This document shows positions 36,901-46,458 of a stretch of DNA of 64,000 nt, piece after piece. Source of the DNA: Laccaria trichodermophora (taxonomy: Eukaryota > Basidiomycota > Agaricomycetes > Agaricales > Hydnangiaceae); the NCBI GenBank assembly GCA_018417955.1, contig JACTVC010000005.1:1984001-2048000 (forward strand), read 5' to 3'. Positions within the stretch are counted from its first letter, which is position 1. Each line of letters starts with the position of its first letter. Position numbers and translations under genes: made by a program. Under the pieces are notes generated by a model. It did no database searches. It had not been told where the DNA came from and saw nothing but the letters and a program-made list of their open reading frames with translations.

Positions 36901-37204
36901 GTTGGTCTGTTAGCTCTGTAAAGTGTTTAAGGACGGGGGTATTCTGTTAGATATGGCGAACTTCCTTTTTGAGGGGCCCTTTGCCAATCCCGTGTCCGTG
37001 CGGACTGGGTCGATGATTTAGCCTTCATAGGTTGGATGAGGGAGACAACGACGGACCACGGTCTGTGCTGGTCTATGCTGCAAATTAACGTCCGGCCGCT
37101 ACAAAGATAAAGAGAGAGACAGTGGTATCGAATTCGAAGGCGTTCACAACTGATAAAATGTCATCTTGACGACTTGTCAAAACATCTGTTACATATCCAG
37201 TAGC
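36901..37204. other. Spacer between LINE relic and Helitron
   Basis: Short GC-variable stretch, possibly eroded LINE sequence. No frame was recognised. Confidence 0.4.
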
Positions 37205-37287
37205 GGCGCATGCGCCAGTCCCCGACTCAATTATTCATTACATAACCAAATCACTTCAGTTCATAAGAGTCCAACCTGCTTTTCAAA

Positions 37288-38127
37288 TTATAACTGATAT
37301 AGTATGCGGGTATAAAATAATGCAGAAGCTTTTTTACCATCATGGCAGTGTTTCAGGTTGACAGACTCAAGCTGGCCTTCATAAATCATGTTTCGTCCTG
37401 TAATGATGCCATCATGGAACCAAACTGTTGTATCCTGCTCAACCAAGCGAGCTACAAAATGCTGGCCTCCAAAGTAAATGACTCCTCGAAGCTGATACAG
37501 ATGAGAGTTACCATTTACAAGAATAGAAATTTTAGGATCAATTTTCATTTGAGCACTCAATCCAATCTCAAATGACAGTATATCAGGGACTACTCTCCAC
37601 TCAGTCTTTTGCTTCAAGTGTAAACCACATTCTTGACATCTTTGTTGTACTAATTGACTATCACACTGAATCCACTCACTTATAGATGAAAATTGGTCCA
37701 CTCCACTTGACATCAAAAATGACTGTAAAGGCATGGGATTAAATTGCATGTTTGCAGAAGGGTGGTGGTCACATAGAAATTTAGGAACTCTGACAATTAA
37801 CTCTGACAAAAATACATCATATAATAGTTCATGCAGTGATACAAAAGTACCCCAAGTAAAGTTTTGTGGAGCTTGAGCATGAAGCTGACGCCGCCACCCA
37901 TCTCGTATATCTTCTAGAGTAGGTAAACTTGCAGTTTGAGGTGAAAAGCAGCTCTGAAAATAATTCAACCATATTGACTGGGAATTTACAAAAGACTCAC
38001 ACCATCTCAGAGAGTCTGATCGCCATATAGAATATAGAACCATAAATACAGCATCATATCCACAGCTATTATTGCTCCAAATAATACCTGAGCAAGGTTG
38101 TGAAGGAAGAGGATTTGATACCTGCAC
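37288..38127 (-). CDS. Helitron polyprotein, C-terminal cysteine-protease-like domain
   Basis: The block has WSNNSCGYDAVFMVLYSIW with a probable catalytic Cys, then IYFGGQHFVARL with the His and TTVWFHDG with a possible third residue, the order seen in ubiquitin-specific-protease/OTU-like domains. Two Cys pairs (CQECGLHL) lie between. The domain is a regular C-terminal part of mushroom Helitron proteins. It is one nucleotide out of frame with the helicase block; the shift lies in or next to an A-run at about 38148-38163. Confidence 0.75.
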   Translation of the reverse strand: MQVSNPLPSQPCSGIIWSNNSCGYDAVFMVLYSIWRSDSLRWCESFVNSQSIWLNYFQSCFSPQTASLPTLEDIRDGWRRQLHAQAPQNFTWGTFVSLHELLYDVFLSELIVRVPKFLCDHHPSANMQFNPMPLQSFLMSSGVDQFSSISEWIQCDSQLVQQRCQECGLHLKQKTEWRVVPDILSFEIGLSAQMKIDPKISILVNGNSHLYQLRGVIYFGGQHFVARLVEQDTTVWFHDGIITGRNMIYEGQLESVNLKHCHDGKKASALFYTRILYQL

Positions 38128-38128
38128 A

Positions 38129-40831
38129 TCAACTTGAATGGATGATTTTTTCTTTTTTTTTGGATGTAGTTTGAGTATTCAATACCTTTTTGACAACTTT
38201 CTTTGGTGTGCTTGGAGTATGTTGTGTAGCAGGATAAATTTTGCTTTTTACAGGATTTGGAGAATCAAGTGAATGTTTTTTGGTTACTTTCTTTGGAATA
38301 GGGTTACCATCATCATCACCATCACCATCATCATCACAGATATAGTGTGGCTTCCCTTGAGGAAAATTTTCTGCAGTTTCTCCTTCAGGATCAGGTACAG
38401 AAAGAATATCAGCTTGAAGAAAACCATACTTTACTAGGGTGTTGTGCTCCATGATTTCATGATGTTTTTCCTCTTGAATAAGATCTGAAGGAAGCCTGTG
38501 GTTTAAATCATCCAAGGTGACAGGTTGGAAAATTGCTAGGCCTCTTCGAGATGTTGCTCTGGAAGCTGCTACATAAGCTGCAAACCCACCCTCATGTAAT
38601 GCACATAAAATCTTTGGCAATGTTTTTCCTTGTGCAGAGTGGCCAGTAGATGCAAATCCTGGCTGGCAGCTCATTTGACTGCGTTGTACTCTACATTTGC
38701 TCAATTCATTAGGCTTTTCTGGATCTATATGAATTAAGGAAGTAAAGTTCCATGTGAGAGGCTCCAATGGAAAACACTTTGGTGGAAGATTGGATAACTT
38801 AACTTTGCTTCTTGGTACTTCAATAATAGCACTTGTTGCATATGTATAACCTGCAGGACATATAGAAGTTGAAATTTTTCTGATAAAACCCTGGGCACCA
38901 TTTACAATTCCCAATTCTGTTGAAATATTTTTATGTCGGAGAATAATGGGCATTCCTTCATACATTGGAACATATCCTGGTAGAGCACCATCACGAGAAA
39001 ACCAGGAGATATCCATTTTTAACAAATCTTGCCTGGAAGATGGTAGAATTTTTTTACCTTTAACAGTATCCAATGCAGCACACAATATAAGTTTGTCAGA
39101 ATTGGCACACATGACAGCAGCCTTTCTCATATTAATTGCCTGTCGAACCAAATTCTTTGAGACAATAACTACAGAGTCTTCATTTCCATCAGTACCCATA
39201 TCAATACCACCTGGATGATTTACTGATTTAATTACATGTGTGTTGAACAAGTCCACATCTTCCATTATACATTTACGTTTTCTGAGTCTTAGAACAGCAT
39301 TACCATACTCTACATCACTCTTCATCCTTTGTTGTTCATCTAGAAATATAACATCATCAACTGACTTCCATACCATATATCCTAATCTCTTTGCAAACAA
39401 CTGGTCAGTGATTTCATCATTTTTCTTAGCATATCTTATAGGAGTATACAAGGGTGTACCACCAACAGGTGGATATTGAAAGAAATCTCCTGCAAATATA
39501 ATTATAATTCCACCAAAAAAAACATTGTTGCCTTTAGCATATCTCAGTGCATGATCAATTTCTGCAAGTATTTCTTGACTAAGAAGAGATACTTCATCTA
39601 TCATCAATATGTCAACATCCTTGAACTCTTCTCTGATTTTTCTCTTATCACTGACACTCATGATTATTCCATAATCCTCTGAATCACCAGGAACACGATT
39701 GCCTTTGCCCTTGCCTTTCTTTCTAACCTTGATAAAAAGACCTTTGTGGATGGTCATGCCATCAATCAATGCTGCAGCAGCACCAGATGGTGCCAGAAAA
39801 CGAATATTGTTGGCTCTACCATATGCTTCCATAACTCGCTGGATTGCTTTGACAACATGTGTTTTACCTGTTCCACCAGGGCCTGTAAGTAAAAGAGAAA
39901 GATATCTTCTATACTTGGAATCTGTTGGTCTATTGATCCCACTTTTCTGATCATCCATGAGTTTGAAAAATGAGTTAGCAATGATACGGAAGGCAATTGT
40001 TTGTTTCCGATTTAGTGTTTCCTCTTCAATAATTCTATTGAGAAGCTCTTCTCTGGTTTCAAGAGTAGCATCATTGCTGATAGTTTCTGTTTCTGGGACA
40101 GAAGTGGAGGTATTTGGTGTGGGGTTAAAATCAGACCCGATTTCTGTATCAGCAGGTGTCACCTGCACTCCAATTTGATTGCTTTTATCTTGTGCATTTC
40201 GACGATGTGCAAAAATAAAATCTTCTTGAGATTTCATTTCAGTTCTCCATGTCTGTAGTAATGTCTTTGTCAAATCTGGTATTTCTAATGTTTTAATATA
40301 CTCTGTTTGGATAGGAGATGAATGTTCTTGCATTTTTTTCAACCAATTTGACTCCAAGAGTTTCAACAGTGTTGAATTAATTTCAAAATCTTTTTTTGCT
40401 GTCATTATTTCTGGGCTAACATCTATAATTTCATCATCAAAAACCATTGAGCGAGTCAGAGCTTGAGACTCCTTTGCCAAGGCAGCTTTTTTACGCAACC
40501 GGTCTGCATCTCTTTCATCCTCACACTCATAAATTGCTTCCCAGTTTTTCATGATGAGCTTTGACTTCTCTGAAAAACCAAACTCATTGAATGTTGATTC
40601 TATTGATTTATTTTTTTCAAAGAGAGGAAGTTCAGGAGAAAATGGCTTGAAATGAGCTAACATAAACAAATGAAAAGAAGAAGCATGAGGACGAGGAATT
40701 GATAAGCCTACAACACGTGGTACCAAAATGTGAGAGACATGCCCAAGATCAGTATTTGTGTGTTCTACAATCTCATGGGTTTTACTAAGTGGATGTTCTT
40801 GTTTGAAGGAGTATCTTGCAAATGTGCCCAA
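38129..40831 (-). CDS. Helitron polyprotein, PIF1-type helicase
   Basis: Superfamily 1B DNA helicase motifs appear in order: Walker A GPGGTGKTHVVKAI, FLAPSGAAAALI (motif Ia), ILMIDEVSLL (Walker B), GIIIIFAGDFFQYPPVGG (motif III), and near the end GHSAQGKTLPKILCAL and YVAASRATSRRGL (motifs V/VI). It unwinds DNA for rolling-circle transposition. The block is open throughout but separated from the Rep block by a TGA at 40832-40834 in the same frame (context CCT TGA TTG). Confidence 0.85.
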   Translation of the reverse strand: MGTFARYSFKQEHPLSKTHEIVEHTNTDLGHVSHILVPRVVGLSIPRPHASSFHLFMLAHFKPFSPELPLFEKNKSIESTFNEFGFSEKSKLIMKNWEAIYECEDERDADRLRKKAALAKESQALTRSMVFDDEIIDVSPEIMTAKKDFEINSTLLKLLESNWLKKMQEHSSPIQTEYIKTLEIPDLTKTLLQTWRTEMKSQEDFIFAHRRNAQDKSNQIGVQVTPADTEIGSDFNPTPNTSTSVPETETISNDATLETREELLNRIIEEETLNRKQTIAFRIIANSFFKLMDDQKSGINRPTDSKYRRYLSLLLTGPGGTGKTHVVKAIQRVMEAYGRANNIRFLAPSGAAAALIDGMTIHKGLFIKVRKKGKGKGNRVPGDSEDYGIIMSVSDKRKIREEFKDVDILMIDEVSLLSQEILAEIDHALRYAKGNNVFFGGIIIIFAGDFFQYPPVGGTPLYTPIRYAKKNDEITDQLFAKRLGYMVWKSVDDVIFLDEQQRMKSDVEYGNAVLRLRKRKCIMEDVDLFNTHVIKSVNHPGGIDMGTDGNEDSVVIVSKNLVRQAINMRKAAVMCANSDKLILCAALDTVKGKKILPSSRQDLLKMDISWFSRDGALPGYVPMYEGMPIILRHKNISTELGIVNGAQGFIRKISTSICPAGYTYATSAIIEVPRSKVKLSNLPPKCFPLEPLTWNFTSLIHIDPEKPNELSKCRVQRSQMSCQPGFASTGHSAQGKTLPKILCALHEGGFAAYVAASRATSRRGLAIFQPVTLDDLNHRLPSDLIQEEKHHEIMEHNTLVKYGFLQADILSVPDPEGETAENFPQGKPHYICDDDGDGDDDGNPIPKKVTKKHSLDSPNPVKSKIYPATQHTPSTPKKVVKKVLNTQTTSKKKEKIIHSS

Positions 40832-42685
40832 TCAAGGGTTTCCATTTTTGGTATAATAAAGAGGTTTCTGTTTTTCAACACGAAAGAATTGCACAAAATC
40901 AAAGAAATTTACATGAGAAAGTGATGAATCACGATAGTAATAATTTTCAATCTGTGTGTGCTTCAAAATTCGGCCTGATTCATCAGAAGTGAGTTTCAAA
41001 GATACAGGTTCCACAGGTTCATCATCATTTGGTCCACCTATTTCATCATCTTCAGTGTTAGTAAGAACACAAAATTTCTTTTTGACAAAAAGTATCAGTA
41101 AACTAGATAGCATAGGAACAGTTGAATGTGATGATATACTATCTGTTTTTCCTCGAATATAACGTGCTGCTTGTTGAGCATGAAGCTGTTGCTGTCTAAG
41201 AAATTGAGAGAGACATTTTTGCAAAAGCATCTTGGCACTTTCTGTACTACTTTCAGAAGAAATATGTTCATTTGCACTCAAGACAGCTTTTGACATGAGA
41301 GATAATACTTGATAGGTCTTTAGATCCATTTTAGTAATGTAGTCTGTTATATAACACATAGCACCCTTTGCAGCCTTTCCAGACAGAATGTACTTCAAAT
41401 CATGGTTATGGCGACAATATGCAAGAATATATGGATTATAGTAATTTACATTTCCATCAAGGCACTTAAGAATCAAAGAATTGGTTTTTTCATCAAATGA
41501 GGATTGTTCAACAATTTCATGAGGAAACTGAAAACGGCATTTGTTCTCATTCCCATATTTATGGCAAACAGCTCGGCACTCATGCCGTTGTAGCTTTTCA
41601 CCACATTTCTTTACATCAGTTTCAAAATCTACTTTCCATTCATCAATATCAAACATTTCACGAGATTTAGGTGGAGGAGGTGCATGAAGTGGGCGTTCTG
41701 AACGAGGCTCAAATTCCTTGTCAATATTAACTTCAATTTCAGGTAAGTGATGTTTAATAATCTCTTCAAAAAAAGAAAATACTTTCTGGTCAAAACCAGG
41801 AGTGGACTTCAATTTCTCATGCAGGTCTGCAGGGTTAAGAGCACCAAGAAGCCAAAGTAAAAAATGTCCATGATGATCTCCTCTCCCAGTATATTCAGCT
41901 ATTCCATAAAATGCCTCAAGCCAACCCAAAATTCCACCCTCAGCTGAGCTTTTACCTTTGTCAAAATCCCATCCAAACAAGAACTCAAAAAGACACTGGA
42001 TAGAAAAATCAAAAAAATCAGCAGCTGCAACAGGATCTTTTGCCAATCTCAAAGCACGCTCTGTACGTGATACTAAAACAGGAAACCTATCATCTAAGTT
42101 TACAGTCTGATCTCCAAAAATTACTTGAAACATTGGGCTATGGGAGGGATTGGGATTAGCAGTCAAAAACAAGATAGGCATACCAAAAATCCCAGAGTAA
42201 CTACAAATTTCATTATGACAAAATATTTTTGAAGCCTGTGAACCAGGTATTCTGGCAGAAACAGTGTTCACCTCATTGAGTAGATCAAATACTTTTTTTT
42301 GCTCAGCACTCAAATCAGAGACTTTTCCTTCATTCTCAAGGTGATTGGCAACAATAGACAGTGTATGGGGAGAGATTGATGATAGACTTTCAGAAACAAC
42401 TTTGAAACGAGACTGTGATACAGTCAAAGAGGTATGCAGATGTGCAGCCCTTCTTTGTAAAATATTTACAACAACAAAGATGAATGAGTGATGATATCGG
42501 AATGAGCGATCAGCAAGATCAAGATAATAATTTGCCTGTTTTTGAAAAGAAACAGTTACTGGACGTGTTGGATCTTCAAAGCCCCCTGTTCCATATGGAT
42601 ACAATGTTGGATACATGCCTGGAAAAAAGCTAGGGTTATCATATTCTCTGACAGGTTGAGAAGACCTATGAATAATAAGATCAGG
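40832..42685 (-). CDS. Helitron polyprotein, HUH Rep nuclease domain
   Basis: The frame includes FLTANPNPSHSP and the HUH motif EYTGRGDHHGHFLLWLLG. The U position is Gly instead of a bulky hydrophobic residue. The tyrosine pair YITDYITKM matches the YxxxY active site. Cys/His residues (CHKYGNENKCRFQFPHE) precede it. This region nicks and joins DNA strands at the element ends. The part from 42616 starts MYPTLYPYGTGG; the codons between 42685 and 42616 are also open and in frame with the preceding block, from which a TGA at 42686-42688 separates them. Confidence 0.85.
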   Translation of the reverse strand, partial: PDLIIHRSSQPVREYDNPSFFPGMYPTLYPYGTGGFEDPTRPVTVSFQKQANYYLDLADRSFRYHHSFIFVVVNILQRRAAHLHTSLTVSQSRFKVVSESLSSISPHTLSIVANHLENEGKVSDLSAEQKKVFDLLNEVNTVSARIPGSQASKIFCHNEICSYSGIFGMPILFLTANPNPSHSPMFQVIFGDQTVNLDDRFPVLVSRTERALRLAKDPVAAADFFDFSIQCLFEFLFGWDFDKGKSSAEGGILGWLEAFYGIAEYTGRGDHHGHFLLWLLGALNPADLHEKLKSTPGFDQKVFSFFEEIIKHHLPEIEVNIDKEFEPRSERPLHAPPPPKSREMFDIDEWKVDFETDVKKCGEKLQRHECRAVCHKYGNENKCRFQFPHEIVEQSSFDEKTNSLILKCLDGNVNYYNPYILAYCRHNHDLKYILSGKAAKGAMCYITDYITKMDLKTYQVLSLMSKAVLSANEHISSESSTESAKMLLQKCLSQFLRQQQLHAQQAARYIRGKTDSISSHSTVPMLSSLLILFVKKKFCVLTNTEDDEIGGPNDDEPVEPVSLKLTSDESGRILKHTQIENYYYRDSSLSHVNFFDFVQFFRVEKQKPLYYTKNGNP

Positions 42686-44518
42686 TCAATCAGATGGCCT
42701 TTCTACAATATTGCGCAAAGCAGAGGCTGTGAAAGATCGTCCATGCAAGAGTACACTTTCAGGATCAGAAACACCCAGCTTTTCCAGAAAAACTACAGGA
42801 CCTTCAGTGCCTTCTTGGGTTACCTGTAAGGCAGAATGATCAGCAAAACCTGCTGTCTCTTCATCAAAGGTCTGCTTGACATCCAAAGTAGTGTCATGAA
42901 TTACACGATTATCGATGCCAGGCAATACATCATTATCAGGATAAAGATTGGCATGTCTTTGTTCTAAAGTAATACCTTCATAAAGTGGATTGTGTGCAAC
43001 ATGTTTTAACCAAAAAAGAAAATTCCAAATTTTAGATTTACGAACATGAAACATATTTTTCAAACAATCTGCCTTATATTTACCAGGTCCAATAAAAATA
43101 ACAGACAACATGTCATTTACATCATCAGGTGTGCGTGGAAGGACTGTAGCAGTAGATACAACATTCATGTCATGGGCACAGGTATTACCATGGAAGACAC
43201 GGGGCTGAGAAGGATCTGATGATTGATAAATACGAGATATATATGCATTATTGCGATAAATTGCACAAGCCATTTCCTCCACCCATGTCAGGTCTTTGAA
43301 CTCCTCAGGAAGTTCACCTCTGTAGAAATTATTAGCTAGTGCAAACCTGGGCATTTTATTTGACCTCAATTGAGAAGCACATTCCTTGCACAAGTGTAGA
43401 AAATAACTTTTTGTATTGTCATTGAAAGAAAAGCCAGAAGAGTAAAGCAGAATATCAGAAAAATGTGAAATGGGAGGATCATTGAAAGGAGGAAAAGAGG
43501 TTGAGGACTTCCTTAAAATTTCTAAGTGCAGTTCTTCAAACAAGCTCTCAGGATCATCCAAAGAAATAGCTTCTGTTTGAGCACCATGCTGGGTACGTGC
43601 ACAACATGCACAAGGATGAGGAAGTGTCCAGACAGTACCAGTTCGATATGCAGAAAGACACTGATATACTCTTTCTTCAGAGGGAATAGTTGGCCAGTTA
43701 CGAGAAATTTTCTTCTCTAAGTGAAGGTCTGATTCAATATTGAACTTTTTTTGTTGAGCTCTATCATTTCTCTTTGCCAAGGAAAGGCGAAATTCATCAG
43801 TTTGAGTTAGGCGATCAACAAAATCAGAAGAGTATTCTATTTTCAAGAGGTACAAGACTAGATTCTTGAAAGACCAGTCACATAAGAGAGGGAATGATGG
43901 TTCCCAACAAACAATACAGGCAATGATCTGCAAATGATTGGCAAACATCAAATTTTGACATCTTGCACAAAAGCTTTCAATAATTGCAGCAAGACTAGAG
44001 GCAAAGGATGATGTGTAAGCAGGACAGCGAGAAGGATGCAGATTATCAAGTATATTTTTCAGCATTTTCTTAGTCAATGTCCTTGAGGGTTTAAGATTAA
44101 AAGAATCCACATTGATCAGAGCTGTAAGTTCAGAAAGGAGTTTTTCAGAGGAAGGAGTTGTCATAGATTGTGGAAAATTTTGAGGAATACGAAAAGCAAA
44201 GGCTATTTTATCACCAAATACAAAGTCAAAGTACTTAGAAAGAAGATCAGGCCTTGAGGTGTAGCTTGGGGCAACTAGAGTAGCTGGAAACTTAGCAAGT
44301 ATCTCACTATCAGACAGAGATGCAACTGAATTCCGTGTATTTAAACAAGCAAGCAGAAGTTCATCAATCAATTGAGCTTTTGACCTCAAGTAAGCAATAA
44401 AATGTATTCTAGCACAGAGGGCAGCATCCTTCAAGATTAGCACAGAGTATCTGGAGAGGGAAAGTCGATGGTGGTCATCTGAAGACAGAAACCAAGCAGG
44501 ATTATCTGGAGATTCCAT
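42686..44518 (-). CDS. Helitron polyprotein, N-terminal region (DUF6570-like)
   Basis: The likely start is ATG at 44518 (MESPDNPAWFLSSDD); the open frame runs further upstream. Zinc-binding type pairs CACCARTQHG and LCKECASQLR are followed by MPRFALANNFYRGELPEEF and DLTWVEEMACAIYRNNAYI, the signature I know from DUF6570 regions ahead of fungal Helitron Rep domains. Later NPLYEGITLEQRHANLYP fits the same family. The block ends at TGA 42686-42688 and continues in the same frame into the Rep part. Confidence 0.7.
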   Translation of the reverse strand: MESPDNPAWFLSSDDHHRLSLSRYSVLILKDAALCARIHFIAYLRSKAQLIDELLLACLNTRNSVASLSDSEILAKFPATLVAPSYTSRPDLLSKYFDFVFGDKIAFAFRIPQNFPQSMTTPSSEKLLSELTALINVDSFNLKPSRTLTKKMLKNILDNLHPSRCPAYTSSFASSLAAIIESFCARCQNLMFANHLQIIACIVCWEPSFPLLCDWSFKNLVLYLLKIEYSSDFVDRLTQTDEFRLSLAKRNDRAQQKKFNIESDLHLEKKISRNWPTIPSEERVYQCLSAYRTGTVWTLPHPCACCARTQHGAQTEAISLDDPESLFEELHLEILRKSSTSFPPFNDPPISHFSDILLYSSGFSFNDNTKSYFLHLCKECASQLRSNKMPRFALANNFYRGELPEEFKDLTWVEEMACAIYRNNAYISRIYQSSDPSQPRVFHGNTCAHDMNVVSTATVLPRTPDDVNDMLSVIFIGPGKYKADCLKNMFHVRKSKIWNFLFWLKHVAHNPLYEGITLEQRHANLYPDNDVLPGIDNRVIHDTTLDVKQTFDEETAGFADHSALQVTQEGTEGPVVFLEKLGVSDPESVLLHGRSFTASALRNIVERPSD

Positions 44519-44858
44519 GAAGGGCAAATTCACAAGTTCAATGTGGTATGTCTCAAAGTCTGATGTACAAAGTTTAACGTGGTAGGCCACAAAGTTGAGT
44601 GGGGTAGGGCAAGAGTTTGAGTGTGGTATGAGTGTGGTAGGGCAGGAGTTGAACACGACAACGCACAAGCAAAGAACGAAACGCTGAGAAAGAGCGAACG
44701 ATGTTCCGGCCGAGAGTAGGAACAAAGATCCGGCCAAGGTAAGGACAAAGAGCGGAAGAAGCCGAAAATCATTTTCGTGGGTAAATGTGTCACATACGTT
44801 TAGCGAGGTTCAAGATTTATCGATCCAACAAAACCCTCCTCTGTTCCAGAGTCGGGGA

Positions 44859-45256
44859 TGCTGATCGTGTGACCAAATTGACGCTGTCAAAAAGAAAAAG
44901 TGGATTCGAAAAGCAGCTCACACCGACGGTATGCCAAATGCACGCAGTCCCCTTCAGAAGATGTCCCTAACCGAGGTAAGTGTACGCGTATGCTGCTGCG
45001 GCACAACGGGTAAGAGGGCAGTGCCTCTTTCCCACGGGGGTATCTTTGTTGAATGTGCTGCTTGCAAAAAGCTGTGACAACTCTTCCACATTCTCCCGTC
45101 ACCTTTCGTCACGATTTTGTCACTTGAAGACCCTCAAAGGCGTCGCGCGTAGGTCACACCAGGCATCACGCAAAGGACCAGTACAAGGTATTGGAAGAGA
45201 AGGACAATCGGGAAAAAAAGAAAGGAAAAAAAAGATCCGTACACATAAGACTAGGA
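44859..45256. other. Spacer with promoter of the Q-rich gene
   Basis: Lies between the Helitron end and the start of the next gene. No further feature was recognised. Confidence 0.4.
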
Positions 45257-46458
45257 ATGGAGTCAGCCAGCTCATCTCGGAAACGGCCCCGCGAGAACGA
45301 AAGTGAGAGCCAAAGAGTCAAGCGCGAAAAGGCGGCAGCCCGCCAGCGGAAAAAGCGGGAAAAGGACAGGAATCAGGCTGGGATGGGGTTGATGGCCTTT
45401 ACGCACGACGAGCAGGATCAACAGCAGCAGCAGCAACAACAACAACAAGAATTGCACCACCACCACCAACAACAACACCATCATCAGCACCACCTCCAGC
45501 AGCAGCAGGACCAGCTCTCCTTACCCCCCTCCCCCGGCTCCATGTCCGTCTCGGTATCCGCGTACCAGCAGCAGCAACAGCAGGTACAAGAACCGGCCCC
45601 GCTGACTCCGGACGAACAAGCCCGCAGGGACCGCGTGCGCGCCGCTGCTCGCATACGGCAGCGAAAACACCGATTGATGGTCAAGCAGCGGAAAATGCGC
45701 GAGTTGGGGCTGGACATGGGGAACGAGATTATGCCGGGGATGGAGGAGGTGCATTATAGAGCTGCGCCGGATGGGCAGTATCATCAGGTTATGCCGCATG
45801 AGCTTCAGCAGCAGCAGCAGGGGGGACAAGGGCCGCAAGGACAAGGACCGCCGGGACAGCATATGCAGCAGCAGCAGATTGAGCCCCCGTTCCCGCAAGG
45901 TGCGGTTCTGGGAGGCCAGACCTTCGCTTCGACGTTACTCCTTTCTTTTTCGTGTGCCCCGTTGCTGAAACAGCACCTCCTCCGTACGCTCGCCATGTCG
46001 AATGAAGAGCTTACCTCGCTCGAACCTATCATTGCGGAGGCTTGGGATCGATGGGACCACCAAGTACGCTTTTTTTCTTTCTGTCTTTCTCCCTCAGAAA
46101 CTAATTTAACCTAACCTCGCAGCGCCGCCTCCACTACGCAGAACAAGCCGCAAAGGGTAACGCCCAAGGTATCCCCGGCGGGCCCTCTGCCTTCCCTGTC
46201 CCCGTTCCCGTGGACATGTCCCAGCACCCCCCACCCTTCCCTCACCCCAACGGCCCCGGGCCTGCCGACACCAACGCCAACGACTTTCGGGCACGCTTCC
46301 AGCGGAGCGTAGCTGGCCCAATCGCTTTTCGGTATGGAGATGCGACGGGAGCGGGGGCGGCTACGCCCTCGAGTACGACTGCGAGCACGGCGGACCCGAT
46401 TGACCCGCACCTTGCGCAGGCGGGTGTTAATGGGAATTCGAAAACGTCGGGGTTTTGA
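45257..46458 (+). CDS. Gln/His-rich basic nuclear-type protein
   Basis: Exons 45257-46063 and 46123-46458 encode 380 aa; the intron is 59 bp with GTACGC..GCAG ends. The start MESASSSRKRPRENES was preferred because the upstream non-ATG extension is only Lys/Arg-rich leader. Two basic stretches, RVKREKAAARQRKKREKDRN and RVRAAARIRQRKHRLMVKQR, resemble bZIP basic regions but no leucine zipper follows. Poly-Gln and poly-His tracts fill residues 50-110 and smaller Gln runs follow. The C-terminal third is Pro-rich. A transcriptional regulator is plausible; this is inference from composition. Confidence 0.75.

Larger units (their letters stand above)
37205..44858 (-). mobile_element. Helitron, nearly complete, with candidate asymmetric terminal inverted repeats
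   Basis: Four consecutive minus-strand coding blocks (44518-42686, 42685-40832, 40831-38129 and 38127-37288) make one decayed polyprotein. TCCCCGACTC at 37219-37228 is repeated inverted at 44849-44858. The palindrome GGCGCATGCGCC (37205-37216) lies two bases beyond the inner repeat, where a 3' hairpin is expected for Helitron2/Helentron-type elements. Those elements have one repeat at the 5' tip and the other inside the 3' hairpin. The exact tips and the insertion site are not resolved. The element is AT-rich compared with the neighbouring genes. Confidence 0.7.

Noticed and set aside
42617..42688. Intron between the Helitron N-terminal and Rep blocks
   Set aside because: The blocks are in the same frame with a single TGA between them and coding-like sequence on both sides; a nonsense change is simpler.
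45272..46032. Minus-strand leucine-, arginine- or cysteine-rich frames opposite the Q-rich gene
   Set aside because: Produced by CAG/CAA repeats read in reverse.
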